Shown piece after piece: positions 35,863 to 44,668 of a stretch of 64,000 nt of DNA; within the stretch, counting starts at the first letter, position 1, and each line of letters opens with the position of its first letter. The DNA is taken from NCBI RefSeq assembly GCF_003545815.1, contig NZ_PDUW01000011.1, positions 1-64,000 of the forward strand, written 5' to 3'. This DNA comes from Pusillimonas caeni. GTDB taxonomy: Bacteria > Pseudomonadota > Gammaproteobacteria > Burkholderiales > Burkholderiaceae_B. Below the pieces are notes generated by a model. The model was given only the letters and a program-made list of their open reading frames with translations. It did not search any database and was not told where the DNA came from. The translations under genes and the position numbers were made by a program.

Positions 35863-36885
35863 ATGAGCACGATCACCAGACGCCAAGCGCCAAACTCCGC
35901 CGTTCTATACAGCCGCAACCGCCCGGGCTTTGCACAGCTGCATCCTACGATCGAGCCCTATGACGCGGGCTGGTTGGAAGTGGGTGAGGGGCATCGCGTG
36001 TACTGGGAGGCCAGCGGCAATCCGCGAGGCGAAGCGGCTCTGCTGCTGCATGGCGGACCGGGAGGGGCAATCATGCCCCGCGACCGGCGCTTCTTCGATC
36101 CCGGCCGGTATCGCATCATCGCTTTCGATCAACGGGGCTGCGGCCGCTCTACACCTGCCGCCGAATTGCGCGCCAACACCACGGCGCACTTGATCGGCGA
36201 CATGGAGCGCCTGCGCGTCCATCTGGGTGTGGAGCGCTGGCTGCTGTTCGGAGGGTCGTGGGGCGCGACGCTGGCGCTGGCTTATGCCCAGGCGCATACC
36301 GGACGTGTCAGCCGCCTGGTGCTGCGAGGCGTGTTCCTGGCCTGTTCGCGCGAGCTGCGCTGGCTGTACCAGGGCGGCGCGGCGCAATTCCATCCCGAGG
36401 CCTGGCAGCGTTTCGTGGGGCGGCTTCCCCAGCAAGGGCGGCGGGACGTGTCCGGCGCCTATGCCGCTGCCCTGGCCGGCCCGATGACGGAGGATACGGT
36501 TGCACTGGCCCGGGCCTGGTGCCATTGGGAGGACTCCCTGATGGCGGGGCCGGACTCCATGGCTTCGGAAGAATCGGCCGGCGATATCGGAACCTGGGCG
36601 ACGGCGCGCATCGGCGCGCATTATCTGGCGCATGGCGCCTTTCTTCAGGAGGGGGCATTGCTGGCCGGCGCCGACCGGCTCGGTGGCCTGCAAGGCGCCA
36701 TCGTCCAGGGCCGCTACGATCTCGTCACGCCGATGGCTTCTGCCTGGGCCCTGCACAAGGCATGGCCGGGCTCCGTCCTACGCGTGGTGGAAGGCGCGGG
36801 CCATGCCTCGGATGAGCCCGGCGTCGCGTGCGCGTTGCTGGAGTCGGTTCAGGCGCCCAGTTCGGTCAGCATGTCGGGCACGTAG
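35863..36885 (+). CDS. Prolyl iminopeptidase-like alpha/beta hydrolase
   Basis: A 340-aa hydrolase of the S33 family. The oxyanion region is LLHGGPGGA, the DQRGCGRSTP block is diagnostic of proline iminopeptidases, and the nucleophile Ser is in LLFGGSWGATLALAYAQ. The acid is in QGRYDLVTP and the histidine in VEGAGHASDEP. It could cleave N-terminal proline, or an amide or ester in the pathway. It follows eutA copy 1 by 48 bp. Its last 37 bp overlap the 3' end of the convergent FtsZ-like gene. Confidence 0.85.
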   Translation: MSTITRRQAPNSAVLYSRNRPGFAQLHPTIEPYDAGWLEVGEGHRVYWEASGNPRGEAALLLHGGPGGAIMPRDRRFFDPGRYRIIAFDQRGCGRSTPAAELRANTTAHLIGDMERLRVHLGVERWLLFGGSWGATLALAYAQAHTGRVSRLVLRGVFLACSRELRWLYQGGAAQFHPEAWQRFVGRLPQQGRRDVSGAYAAALAGPMTEDTVALARAWCHWEDSLMAGPDSMASEESAGDIGTWATARIGAHYLAHGAFLQEGALLAGADRLGGLQGAIVQGRYDLVTPMASAWALHKAWPGSVLRVVEGAGHASDEPGVACALLESVQAPSSVSMSGT

Positions 36886-37361
36886 CTTTCATCCGATGCG
36901 ATGACCAGCATGTCGGATGCCGCGCGCAGGGCGCGCAGTTCGGCATGCTGGGCTTCGGTGACGATGGCGGCCGAGACGAGGATGCCCGTGGTGATGATGC
37001 CGCGCCGCTGGGCCACCTCCCGGATGCGCGGGGCCCACGACAGGTCGTCGCCGCTGCAGGCCACGATGAAAATCATTTCAGCGTCGTCCAGCGTGGGCGG
37101 TGTCTCGCCGCCCGGCGCGCCGGCGTCCGCCAGGCTGAGCGCCTGGACGTTCCTCCAGCGTTCGATCGGCAGTGCCGACACCAGGCGCGCGCCGCCGCTG
37201 TGCAGGCCCACCAGCTTGATATGGCGCGGCCGCGAGTTCGGCGCGTCGATGCGATTGCGCGTGTCGCTGTTGGCGCGGGCGTTGCTCAGGGGCTGCACCA
37301 GCGAATGGGGCGGCAGGTGATGATACTGGCGGGCTTGGCTGTACAGGGTGGTGAACGACAT
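36849..37361 (-). CDS. Small protein resembling a degenerate FtsZ/tubulin-type nucleotide-binding domain
   Basis: A 170-aa protein I do not find in memory as a named family. From residue 47 it runs parallel to the FtsZ N-terminal domain: IKLVGLHSGGARLVSAL (as in FtsZ IKVVGVGGGG), NVQALSLADAG, then DDAEMIFIVACSGDDLSWAPRI where FtsZ has DMVFI.AGMGGGTGTGAA, and REVAQRRGIITTGILVSA. The tubulin signature GGGTGTG is replaced by CSGDDLSW, so GTP binding is doubtful. Last gene of the long minus-strand operon, 44 bp after the CobW gene. The link is by eye and needs a structure search. Confidence 0.5.
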   Translation of the reverse strand: MSFTTLYSQARQYHHLPPHSLVQPLSNARANSDTRNRIDAPNSRPRHIKLVGLHSGGARLVSALPIERWRNVQALSLADAGAPGGETPPTLDDAEMIFIVACSGDDLSWAPRIREVAQRRGIITTGILVSAAIVTEAQHAELRALRAASDMLVIASDESYVPDMLTELGA

Positions 37362-37405
37362 GGGGTCCTCGCGGTGGCAACGTATGGGACGTATGAGGGC
37401 GGGCG

Positions 37406-38608
37406 CTATGGGATGCCGTGAGCGCCGCCGGATTCGGCGGCGCAGGCTTCGAAGGCCTCGGGCAGGCCTTTTTCTTCGAGCTTGCGCCCGATGAAGACCA
37501 GGCGGCTGTAACGCTCTTCGCCGGGCCGCCAGAATCGCTGCCAGTCGCCCTCCATCAGCATGTGCACCGACTGGAACACCAGGCGCCGGTCGTCGCCCGC
37601 GACGTCGATGATGCCCTTGGCGCGCAGGATGTCGGCGCCCTGCTCGGCCACCAGCTCGCCCAGCCATTGGCTGATCCGCGTCTCGTCCATGGGGCGGTGC
37701 GAGGTGAGCGACAGGCTGGAGATGCCGCTTTGATGGATGTGGCCGGCTTCATGGGCGTGATCGTGGGGCTCGCCATGGTGGCCGTGGTCATGGCCATGCT
37801 CGTGGCCGCAGGCCTCATCGTGCTCGTGTCCGCGACGATCGTGATCCTCTTCGCATGCGTGTCCATGATGCACCGGGGCTTTGCGCCCGTCTTCATGCGC
37901 GTGCGCGTGCGGCGCCGGAGTTTCCCGGGCCAGCGTGCCGATGCGGCCGATGTCGAAACCGCCGCGGTTCAGGATGCGGTCCAGCGCGACGTTGGCGCGC
38001 TGGCTGCGATGTATGGGAGCCAGGGGGTTCAGTCCGCGCAGCAAGGACTCCAGGCCAGCCAGCTCCTGCGGAGCGGCGAGCTCGACCTTGTTGAGCACGA
38101 TCTGGTCGGCGAAGGCGATCTGCCCGGCCGCATCCGCGCTGTGCTCGAGCTGGCGGCGTATATTGTGCGCGTCCACCACGGTGGTGATGGAGTCCAGGCG
38201 CGTGCGGGCCAGCAAGTCCTGGTCGACCAGAAAGGTCTGGGCCACCGGGCCGGGATCGGCCAGGCCGGTGGTTTCGATGATGATGGCGTCGAAACGTCCG
38301 GAGCGCGCAAGTCCGGGACGCGCGAGCAGGCCGTGCAGCGTGCGTATGAGGTCGCCGCGCACGGTGCAGCAGACGCAGCCGTTGTTCATTTCGAACAGCT
38401 CTTCGTCGGTGTCCACGACCAGTTCGTTGTCGATGCCGATCTCGCCGAACTCGTTCACGATGACGGCGTAGCGCCGGCCGTGGTCTTCGGACAGGATGCG
38501 GTTCAGCAGGGTGGTCTTGCCCGCGCCCAGATAGCCGGTCAGTATGGTGACCGGAAGGCGATCGTCCGGCGCGGGCGCCGGGTCCTGAGTGCGGAAAGCG
38601 TCTTGCAT
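37406..38608 (-). CDS. CobW/COG0523-type metal-chaperone GTPase with His-rich insert
   Basis: A 400-aa G3E GTPase. Walker A is [10 protein letters not shown] (residues 24-33), the metal-binding [14 protein letters not shown] follows, and the NKVE guanine motif is at LNKVEL. A His/Asp/Glu-rich insert (about residues 235-300, many HxH repeats such as [14 protein letters not shown]) precedes the C-terminal CobW_C domain. COG0523 proteins deliver Zn or other metals to enzymes. In the minus-strand catabolic operon its client is likely a local metalloenzyme such as the dehydrogenase 8 bp upstream, the hydratase or the cupins. Confidence 0.88.
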   Translation of the reverse strand: MQDAFRTQDPAPAPDDRLPVTILTGYLGAGKTTLLNRILSEDHGRRYAVIVNEFGEIGIDNELVVDTDEELFEMNNGCVCCTVRGDLIRTLHGLLARPGLARSGRFDAIIIETTGLADPGPVAQTFLVDQDLLARTRLDSITTVVDAHNIRRQLEHSADAAGQIAFADQIVLNKVELAAPQELAGLESLLRGLNPLAPIHRSQRANVALDRILNRGGFDIGRIGTLARETPAPHAHAHEDGRKAPVHHGHACEEDHDRRGHEHDEACGHEHGHDHGHHGEPHDHAHEAGHIHQSGISSLSLTSHRPMDETRISQWLGELVAEQGADILRAKGIIDVAGDDRRLVFQSVHMLMEGDWQRFWRPGEERYSRLVFIGRKLEEKGLPEAFEACAAESGGAHGIP

Positions 38609-38616
38609 GGCGTCGC

Positions 38617-39726
38617 CTACATCCAGGGTATGAGAGAAACGTGCACCACGTCCTTGGCGCCTTCGCCGCCCACCGACTTGATGGCGTATTCGGTGTCGTC
38701 CAGGCCGAAGCGGTGAGTGGTGAGCAGTTCCAGCGGGAAGCGCTTTGACGCCAGCTGCTGCAGCGCCAGCTCGCAGGCGCGATAGCTGTGCCCGCGGGCG
38801 CTCTTGATGGTGATGTACTTGGTGGTGACCTTGCCGATGGGAAAGTTGGGGAAGTCGGCCATCTCGCCTTGTATCAGCAGTGTCCCGCCCTTGCGCTTGA
38901 GGGCTTCGACGCCCAGCAGGATGGCCATCGTGCCCGCGCCGGCGGTGCAGTCCAGGGCTACGTCCACGCCCTTGCCGCCGGTGATCTCCATGATGCGGGC
39001 CAGGGGATCTTCGGCCTGCACGTCGATGACGTAGTCGGCGCCCAGTTTCTTGGCCACTTCCAGGCGGGCCTTGTCCTTGGTGGTGCCGGTCACGATGATC
39101 AGCGATGCGCCGGCCTGCTTGCATGCGATGGTCTGCGACAGCCCCTGCTGGCCCGGCCCCTGTATCAGCACAGTGGAGTTGTAGCCCACCTGGCAGTCGA
39201 ACAGCGCCCATTCGATGCCGTTGGCCATGGGGGTGACGAGGCCGGCCAGCTCGGGCGTGACGCCTTCGGGCACCTTGTGCACCACGGCGTTCCAGGGCAG
39301 GTACATGTACTGGGCGAAGCCCCCCCACAGATGGGGCGGCTTGTCGGACGTGGAATAGCCGTAGCGGATGCCGTCCGGGTTGGTGCGCCAGTCGGTCAGC
39401 TCGCAGTGGCGGTATTCGCCCTTGTGGCACCACTCGCACTTGCCGCAGGCCACATAGTGCTCGACGAAGACCAGATCGCCCTCCTTGAAGCCTTTCCGGG
39501 CGGTGAACTCCGGCCCCGCCTTGACGATGTAGCCGATGTTCTCGTGGCCCATGATGACCGGGCCGCCCGTCTTGAGCGGTTCCTTGAACATCTTGACATC
39601 GGTGCCGCAGATGCCCGCGACCTCGACTTTCATCAAGGCCCCGTCGACCGGGATGTCGGGCATGGGGAACTCCTGGAGCTCGATCTGGTTGGGACCGACC
39701 TTGACTGCTGCTTTCACTGTTTCCAC
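38617..39726 (-). CDS. Zinc-dependent medium-chain alcohol dehydrogenase
   Basis: A 369-aa MDR dehydrogenase. Catalytic-zinc ligands lie in VAGICGTDV and MGHENIGY; the structural zinc site is [15 protein letters not shown]. The NAD(P) loop region is [17 protein letters not shown] at 39726 is preferred, since AAGGA lies six bases upstream and the protein then starts [11 protein letters not shown] as most family members do; an ATG at 39783 would add 19 residues. It presumably oxidises a hydroxylated pathway intermediate. Placed between the aldolase and CobW genes. Confidence 0.85.
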   Translation of the reverse strand: METVKAAVKVGPNQIELQEFPMPDIPVDGALMKVEVAGICGTDVKMFKEPLKTGGPVIMGHENIGYIVKAGPEFTARKGFKEGDLVFVEHYVACGKCEWCHKGEYRHCELTDWRTNPDGIRYGYSTSDKPPHLWGGFAQYMYLPWNAVVHKVPEGVTPELAGLVTPMANGIEWALFDCQVGYNSTVLIQGPGQQGLSQTIACKQAGASLIIVTGTTKDKARLEVAKKLGADYVIDVQAEDPLARIMEITGGKGVDVALDCTAGAGTMAILLGVEALKRKGGTLLIQGEMADFPNFPIGKVTTKYITIKSARGHSYRACELALQQLASKRFPLELLTTHRFGLDDTEYAIKSVGGEGAKDVVHVSLIPWM

Positions 39727-39815
39727 ATTGTTTCCTTCGAGTGTTTCTTCGTTTGGCGATGTTTGGGCGATGGATGAATTCATGGGTGTTCCGGAAGGTT
39801 TGTCGTGGCCGGCGG

Positions 39816-40679
39816 CTAGCCGCGGCCGGCCAGGGTGCGCGCCTGGTCCAGGTTGGCGAAGCTGCGCGGCGCGGCGCACATCAGAAAACGGTAGCCCTCG
39901 TCGATCACGCGCTGCGCGTTGGCCGGCGTGACGTGCGGATGGCCCACCACCACGTCGTGCTCGCGGCAGATCGACACCACCTGGGCCATGGCGTCCAGCA
40001 CTTCCTTGTGCTCGGTCTGGCGGGGATAGCCGAGCTCCTGGCTGAGGTCGCCCTCGCCGATCAGCACCGCGCCGATGCCGGGCACATTCTTCAGCATGTC
40101 GGGCAGGTTCTGTATGCCGGCGGTGTCCTCGATCTGGATGATGACGAAGATCTCGCCCTGTCTGGCCAGCGGCCACACGTCGGCGCGCTCGTAGTATTCC
40201 TGCTGGGTGATGCCCCAATAGCGGGCCGCCTGCATGGGGCCGTCGCCGCGTATGCCGGCCGGTTCGTACAGCGGCTTGTCCTTCAGGCGCGGATAGCGGC
40301 AGGCGGCCACGGCGTTGTAGGCTTCTTCGACCGTGCTGACGTGGGGCCATACGATGCCGTAGCAGCCCAGGTCCAGGGCCTGCTTGGCCAGGAACTGGTT
40401 TTTCTCGATGCCGTTGGCGGGCACGCGGGCCAGCGGGGTGACGGCCGGCGCCACCGAGGCCGAGCGCGCAATCTGGCCGCGATTGAGCAGGAACTGCAGG
40501 CTGTTGCGCAGGGCGGCGATGTCCCAGCCGCGATGCTCGCCTTCGAACACCACGCTGTCGTAGCGAGAGGCCTGGAGCTCGACGGCGGTTTCGATTTCGC
40601 AGGGCGCGAACAGCGAGAAGGCGTGCCGGCCCGATTCTAGGGCGCGGATGATGCCGTTGAGGCGGGGAATGCTTTGCAT
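39816..40679 (-). CDS. HpcH/HpaI-family aldolase
   Basis: A 287-aa class II aldolase-type protein of the HpcH/HpaI/citrate-lyase-beta superfamily. The metal and pyruvate-binding blocks are [19 protein letters not shown]-like ([15 protein letters not shown]) and [17 protein letters not shown]. Enzymes of this family split 4-hydroxy-2-oxo acids to pyruvate plus an aldehyde or oxo acid, usually the last step of meta-cleavage pathways. The upstream LigJ-like hydratase, 24 bp away, would supply such a hydroxy-oxo acid. Confidence 0.82.
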   Translation of the reverse strand: MQSIPRLNGIIRALESGRHAFSLFAPCEIETAVELQASRYDSVVFEGEHRGWDIAALRNSLQFLLNRGQIARSASVAPAVTPLARVPANGIEKNQFLAKQALDLGCYGIVWPHVSTVEEAYNAVAACRYPRLKDKPLYEPAGIRGDGPMQAARYWGITQQEYYERADVWPLARQGEIFVIIQIEDTAGIQNLPDMLKNVPGIGAVLIGEGDLSQELGYPRQTEHKEVLDAMAQVVSICREHDVVVGHPHVTPANAQRVIDEGYRFLMCAAPRSFANLDQARTLAGRG

Positions 40680-40703
40680 GAAGAGTCCTGTGTGTGTCGA
40701 GAC

Positions 40704-41762
40704 TTAATTCGCCATGGCCTCGCGGCCCGCGCGGCCGCGTTTTGTCAGCAGTGCGTCCAGGCGAGGATAGACGCGCCGGGCATTGCCTTCGAAGATCTTG
40801 TAGCGGCTTTCCTCGTCCAGGTTTTCGATCTGGTCGAGATAGCGCTTGGTGTCGTCGAAGGGATGGCCCGTCTCGGGGTCGATGCCCTTGACCGCGCCCA
40901 GCATTTCCGAAGCGAACAGAATGTTGTCCACCGGAACCACCTTGGTCAGCAGTTCGATGCCGGGCAGGTGGTACACACAGGTGTCGAAATACACGTTGTC
41001 CATCAGATGGTCGTGCAGGGGCGCATCCTTGAGCGCCAGGCACAGGCCGCGATAGCGGCCCCAGTGATAGGGAACGGCACCGCCGCCGTGCGGAATCACG
41101 AACTTGAGCGTGGGAAAGTCCTTGAAGAGGTCGCCCTGGATCAACTGCATGAAGGCCGCCGTATCGGCGTTGATGTAGTGCGCGCCCGTGTGGTGGAAGT
41201 TGGGATTGCAGCATGACGACACATGGATCATGGCGGGCACGTCCAGTTCGCACAGCTTTTCATACACCGGATACCAATACCGGTCGATCAGCGGCGGGTC
41301 GGTCCAGTAGCCGCCCGAAGGGTCCGGGTTGAGGTTGACGCCGACGAAGCCGAGCTGATTGACGATGCGTTCGAGCTCGGGCAGGCAGTTCCTGGGCGAC
41401 ACGCCGGGATACTGCGGCAACTGTCCCACGGGGGCGAAGTTGTCGGGCAGCAGGGTGCAGACGCGGTGGATCAGGTCGTTGGACAGGGTGGTCCATTCGA
41501 CGCTGGTCGCCTCGGTGCCGATGTGATGGGCCATGCCGGCGGCGCGCGGCGAGAACACGGTCAGGTCGCTGCCGCGTTCGGCCTGCAGCTTGAGCTGCGG
41601 CGCCACGCTCTCGCGCAGCTGGTCGTCGGTGATGCCCAGGTCGGTGCTCGATGGCCGGCGCGCCGGGTCGGCCAGGGCGGCCAGGGCGGCCAGCTGCTTG
41701 TCGCGGAAAACCTGCAGGGCCTTGGGCTCGGTCGTATAGTGGCAGTGGATGTCGATGATCAT
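40704..41762 (-). CDS. Amidohydrolase-family hydratase/decarboxylase, LigJ-like
   Basis: A 352-aa metal-dependent amidohydrolase. The N-terminal MIIDIHCHYTTEPKAL (HxH on strand 1) closely resembles 4-oxalomesaconate hydratase LigJ of the protocatechuate 4,5-cleavage pathway. Further metal or substrate residues are in HTGAHYINAD, KFVIPHGGGAVPYHWGRYRG and NILFASEMLGAVKGIDPETGHPFDD. The ACMSD/gamma-resorcylate decarboxylase branch shares this fold, so decarboxylation is an alternative. Its ATG overlaps the stop of the upstream hydrolase (ATGA), so the two are translationally coupled. Confidence 0.8.
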   Translation of the reverse strand: MIIDIHCHYTTEPKALQVFRDKQLAALAALADPARRPSSTDLGITDDQLRESVAPQLKLQAERGSDLTVFSPRAAGMAHHIGTEATSVEWTTLSNDLIHRVCTLLPDNFAPVGQLPQYPGVSPRNCLPELERIVNQLGFVGVNLNPDPSGGYWTDPPLIDRYWYPVYEKLCELDVPAMIHVSSCCNPNFHHTGAHYINADTAAFMQLIQGDLFKDFPTLKFVIPHGGGAVPYHWGRYRGLCLALKDAPLHDHLMDNVYFDTCVYHLPGIELLTKVVPVDNILFASEMLGAVKGIDPETGHPFDDTKRYLDQIENLDEESRYKIFEGNARRVYPRLDALLTKRGRAGREAMAN

Positions 41763-42643
41763 GATGAGGCGGCTTCCAGGGGGTCGCGTTGGCCGGCGGC
41801 TTCGAGAAAGCGCAGCAGGCGCGCGCCGGTGTCTTCGGAGGTCTGCGCGTCGACCGGCACGTTCCAGATTTCGGCCTGGGGCAGGCATTCTTCCAGGTAC
41901 CAGGCGGCCGAGGCGGCATGCGCGGCGTCGCGCCCCGGTACGACCAGCGCAGGCACGTCGAGCCGCAGCAGGTCTTCGGGCTCGGCGCCGGGCACGGTGT
42001 CGCGGTCTATCAGCGTGCGGCCCATCGACGCGACGATGAGCTTGTACTGATCGACGTCCTGGCGCGCGTATTGCTCGGCGAAATCGGGGTCGTTCAATAT
42101 GACCGAGGCCCACGGTCCGCCGCGCGGATCGGCGCCAAAGGGCTTGCCCTCGGTCCGCACCAGTTCGACCACGCGCTGCAGCCCGTGCTCGTGCACGTAG
42201 GCCAGGTGGCGGGCGAAGCGCTCGTGGCCGCCGATGCGGTACTTGGCGCCGCCCACCGGCCAGTACAGAATCATGCCCAGCGTGCGCCGGGGGTGGGCCA
42301 CGGCGAAGGCGGCGACCGGGCAGCAGCCCATGCAGCCGCCCATCAGAAAAGCCTTGTCTATGCCCAGATGATCGAGCAGCCCTGCGCCCTGGGCGACGTA
42401 GTCGGACCAGCCCACCCGTTCGACCCGTCCGCCCGAGCGGCCGGTTTCGCGCCGATCGAAAATAATGCAGCGGTAATGCTTGCTGAGATGGTCCAGCGGC
42501 CTGACCTTGGCGTAGATGCCCAGGGAAGACCATTGGTCCAGGGTGGCATTGAAGCCGCCCGGCGAGAACATGAGCAGCGGCGGACCCGATTGACCCACGA
42601 CTTCGTAGCGGGTCTCGATTCCGTCGATGAGTGCGCTTGCCAT
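41759..42643 (-). CDS. Alpha/beta hydrolase with a cysteine at the nucleophile position
   Basis: A 294-aa alpha/beta-hydrolase-fold protein. The strand-turn-helix elbow reads AFLMGGCMGCCPVAAF, so the G-x-Nuc-x-G site carries Cys in place of the usual Ser. The oxyanion loop is FSPGGFNATL, and IIFDRRETGRSGGR matches the common DxRGxGxS block. The acid would lie near LVVPGRDAAHA. Cys nucleophiles occur in dienelactone hydrolases, so lactone or C-C bond hydrolysis of a ring-cleavage product is plausible. It is coupled to the LigJ-like gene by an ATGA overlap. Confidence 0.78.
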   Translation of the reverse strand: MASALIDGIETRYEVVGQSGPPLLMFSPGGFNATLDQWSSLGIYAKVRPLDHLSKHYRCIIFDRRETGRSGGRVERVGWSDYVAQGAGLLDHLGIDKAFLMGGCMGCCPVAAFAVAHPRRTLGMILYWPVGGAKYRIGGHERFARHLAYVHEHGLQRVVELVRTEGKPFGADPRGGPWASVILNDPDFAEQYARQDVDQYKLIVASMGRTLIDRDTVPGAEPEDLLRLDVPALVVPGRDAAHAASAAWYLEECLPQAEIWNVPVDAQTSEDTGARLLRFLEAAGQRDPLEAASS

Positions 42644-42680
42644 GAACGAATTTCCTTATGCTGATGCCGACGCCATGGCG

Positions 42681-43523
42681 TTACGCCGCGGGCCTGGGCG
42701 CGGGTACGGCGCCCTTGATCTGGCGCGCCGCCCGCACGTCGGTCGAGTACTCGGTGATCGCATCGAGCACGATGCGGGCTACGTTGGCGTAGGTTTCGGC
42801 GGGCGAGTCGATGGAGCTCGCGGCATAGCCGATGGCCGCATTGACCATGCGCATGCGTCCGTCCAGCCAGGGTCCGCCGCCGAAGCCGCCGATGACGGGG
42901 ATGGACACGGCCTTGGCGACGGCTTCGCCGGCCACCGGCCCCGAATTGGTGAAATCAAGCAGCGAGGCGCCCGCGGCCTCGAGCCGCTGCGCTTCCTCGA
43001 CGAAGCGGGCGGTGAGCTCGGGCGGAATCTGTGCCCCCGGCTTGGCGGCATTGCTGTACTGCAAGCCGTATTGCAGCGCGGTTTGCGGCGTGATGCCGAA
43101 CTGCGCGAAGACGGGTATGCCGGCGCGCGCGATGGCGGTCACCGCCTCGGGAAAATCATTGGCGCCGTCCAGCTTGACGATGTCGATGCCGCCTTCCTTG
43201 ACCAGCCTTATGGCGGCCCTGACCGCGGCGTCCGCGCCCTCTTGCAGCGGCCCATAGGGAAAGTCGCAGCTGACCAGGGCCCGCTTGACCCCGCGCCGTA
43301 CCGCCTTGCACACGACCAGCACTTCGTCCATGGTGATTTCAAGCGGATTGGGGTGGCCCCATAGATTGATGCCCACGGTGTCGCCCACCGAGACGATGTC
43401 GACGCCGGCGCGATCGACGATCTGCGCGATTTGATAGTCCCAGGCCACGACCCCGACGATTTTCTTGCCTTCGCGCTTCATTTGCTGAAGGGCCGGGATG
43501 GTGACGGAATCCTGTGTCTCCAT
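42681..43523 (-). CDS. PanB-like (ketopantoate hydroxymethyltransferase family) enzyme
   Basis: A 280-aa TIM-barrel protein. Blocks DIVSVGDTVGINLWGHPNPLEITMDEV and RALVSCDFPYGPLQ line up with PanB (VGDSLGMVVLG, ALVVADLPFGS), including the metal-binding Asp residues, and VFAQFGITPQ matches PanB GHIGLTPQ in position. True PanB makes ketopantoate for CoA. Here no panC, panD or panE is near and the gene is inside a catabolic operon, so an aldolase-type or hydroxymethyl-transfer reaction on a pathway acid is more likely. 37 bp before the Cys-hydrolase gene. Confidence 0.78.
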   Translation of the reverse strand: METQDSVTIPALQQMKREGKKIVGVVAWDYQIAQIVDRAGVDIVSVGDTVGINLWGHPNPLEITMDEVLVVCKAVRRGVKRALVSCDFPYGPLQEGADAAVRAAIRLVKEGGIDIVKLDGANDFPEAVTAIARAGIPVFAQFGITPQTALQYGLQYSNAAKPGAQIPPELTARFVEEAQRLEAAGASLLDFTNSGPVAGEAVAKAVSIPVIGGFGGGPWLDGRMRMVNAAIGYAASSIDSPAETYANVARIVLDAITEYSTDVRAARQIKGAVPAPRPAA

Positions 43524-43610
43524 GGGTGGTTCTGCCTCGTTATTGAATGGATGCTGGAGCCGGGAAACTCTTGCGTCCGGGCGGCTCCGTATCCCGGCTC
43601 GGTTCGCGCC

Positions 43611-44561
43611 TCAGGCGCTGCGGGTCGACGCCCGCACGGGGGCGAAGAGTTCGTCCGCGGTATAGGCCCGATCGATGATTCCTTGTTCGCGGGCGTAGCG
43701 GATGACGGTGTCCACCATGGCCCGATTGGGTTCCAGTCCATAGGGCAGCGGATCACCGCCCAGGGTCTGCATGACGCGCCGATAGGTCTGGTCGGCCTTG
43801 GTCGGCGCTTCGATTTCGCCCTTGGCCAGGCGCGCCAGATAAAGCTGCTTGGCCTGATCGAAAGCGTCGTAGACGGCCTGCGCCAGCCCGGGATGGGCCT
43901 GGAGCAGTTCGTCCTTGACCACGATGGTGTGGTTGATGGGATAGTGCCCTTGCCCGGCCAGCAGCCGGAAGCCGCGTTCGGCGGCATCGGGGATGAGGGG
44001 ACGCAGGTCGGGATGGTCGGAGGCGATGCCGATGGCGGCGTCCAGTTCGCCCGCCTCCAGCATGGCCTCGAGTGTCCGGCCCTGGGGCATTGAGACCACA
44101 TTGGCGCCCGGCCGGAACTCTTCCACGTGCTCGTCGCCGGACAATACCCAGGTGATGCGGCCGAGATCCACGCCGTATTCGTCCTGCATGATGCCGCGCG
44201 CCCATACGCCCGTGGTAACCGTATAGCCCCGGTTGACGCCCACTTTGCCGCCTTCGAGCTGGCGCGGGTCGGTGATGCCCGACTTGGCGTTGACCAGGAT
44301 GGCGCCGTGATGGAAGGCGCGCACCACGAAGACGGGCAGGGCGGTGAAGCGCTTGCCGTGCGACTTGGCGCAGATGTAGGTGGTGAGCGCCATTTCGCTG
44401 ACGTCGAACTCCAGGCCCCGCACCATGCGGCGGAAGGCCTTGATGATGGGGCTGACTTCTTCGAACTCCAGTTCGAAGCCGCGGGGCTGGACGGTGCCGT
44501 CCTTGAGCGCCTGGGTGTGTCCCAATGTCTGTATGGCGGTTGTCAGTTTATGGTTTGCCAT
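43611..44561 (-). CDS. 4,5-dihydroxyphthalate decarboxylase-like protein, copy 1
   Basis: A 316-aa protein with the periplasmic-binding-protein-like fold usually annotated as 4,5-dihydroxyphthalate decarboxylase (Pht5). It starts MANHKLTTAIQTLGHTQAL with no signal peptide, consistent with a cytoplasmic enzyme and not a binding protein. Family blocks include FDVSEMALTTYICAKSHGKRFTALPVF, KVGVNRGYTVTTGVWARGIMQDEYG and FPINHT-like YPINHTIVVKDE. First gene of an eight-gene minus-strand operon running to 36849, with an operator 68 bp upstream of its ATG. A second copy lies at 47.3 kb. Confidence 0.8.
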   Translation of the reverse strand: MANHKLTTAIQTLGHTQALKDGTVQPRGFELEFEEVSPIIKAFRRMVRGLEFDVSEMALTTYICAKSHGKRFTALPVFVVRAFHHGAILVNAKSGITDPRQLEGGKVGVNRGYTVTTGVWARGIMQDEYGVDLGRITWVLSGDEHVEEFRPGANVVSMPQGRTLEAMLEAGELDAAIGIASDHPDLRPLIPDAAERGFRLLAGQGHYPINHTIVVKDELLQAHPGLAQAVYDAFDQAKQLYLARLAKGEIEAPTKADQTYRRVMQTLGGDPLPYGLEPNRAMVDTVIRYAREQGIIDRAYTADELFAPVRASTRSA

Positions 44562-44628
44562 GATGCCTCCGTAATGCCTGCTGGAATTCTAGGATGAAAA
44601 TCGGACCAAGGCAACAAATTTGAAACGC

Positions 44629-44647
44629 AGTTCTCTATATCAGAACA
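44629..44647. promoter_or_regulatory. IclR-type operator 4 (minus-strand operon)
   Basis: AGTTCT-CTATATC-AGAACA, 11 of 12 arm positions matching the motif. It lies 68 bp before the start of the eight-gene minus-strand operon. Confidence 0.65.
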
Positions 44648-44668
44648 CACGGCCGCGATGGCGGACGG

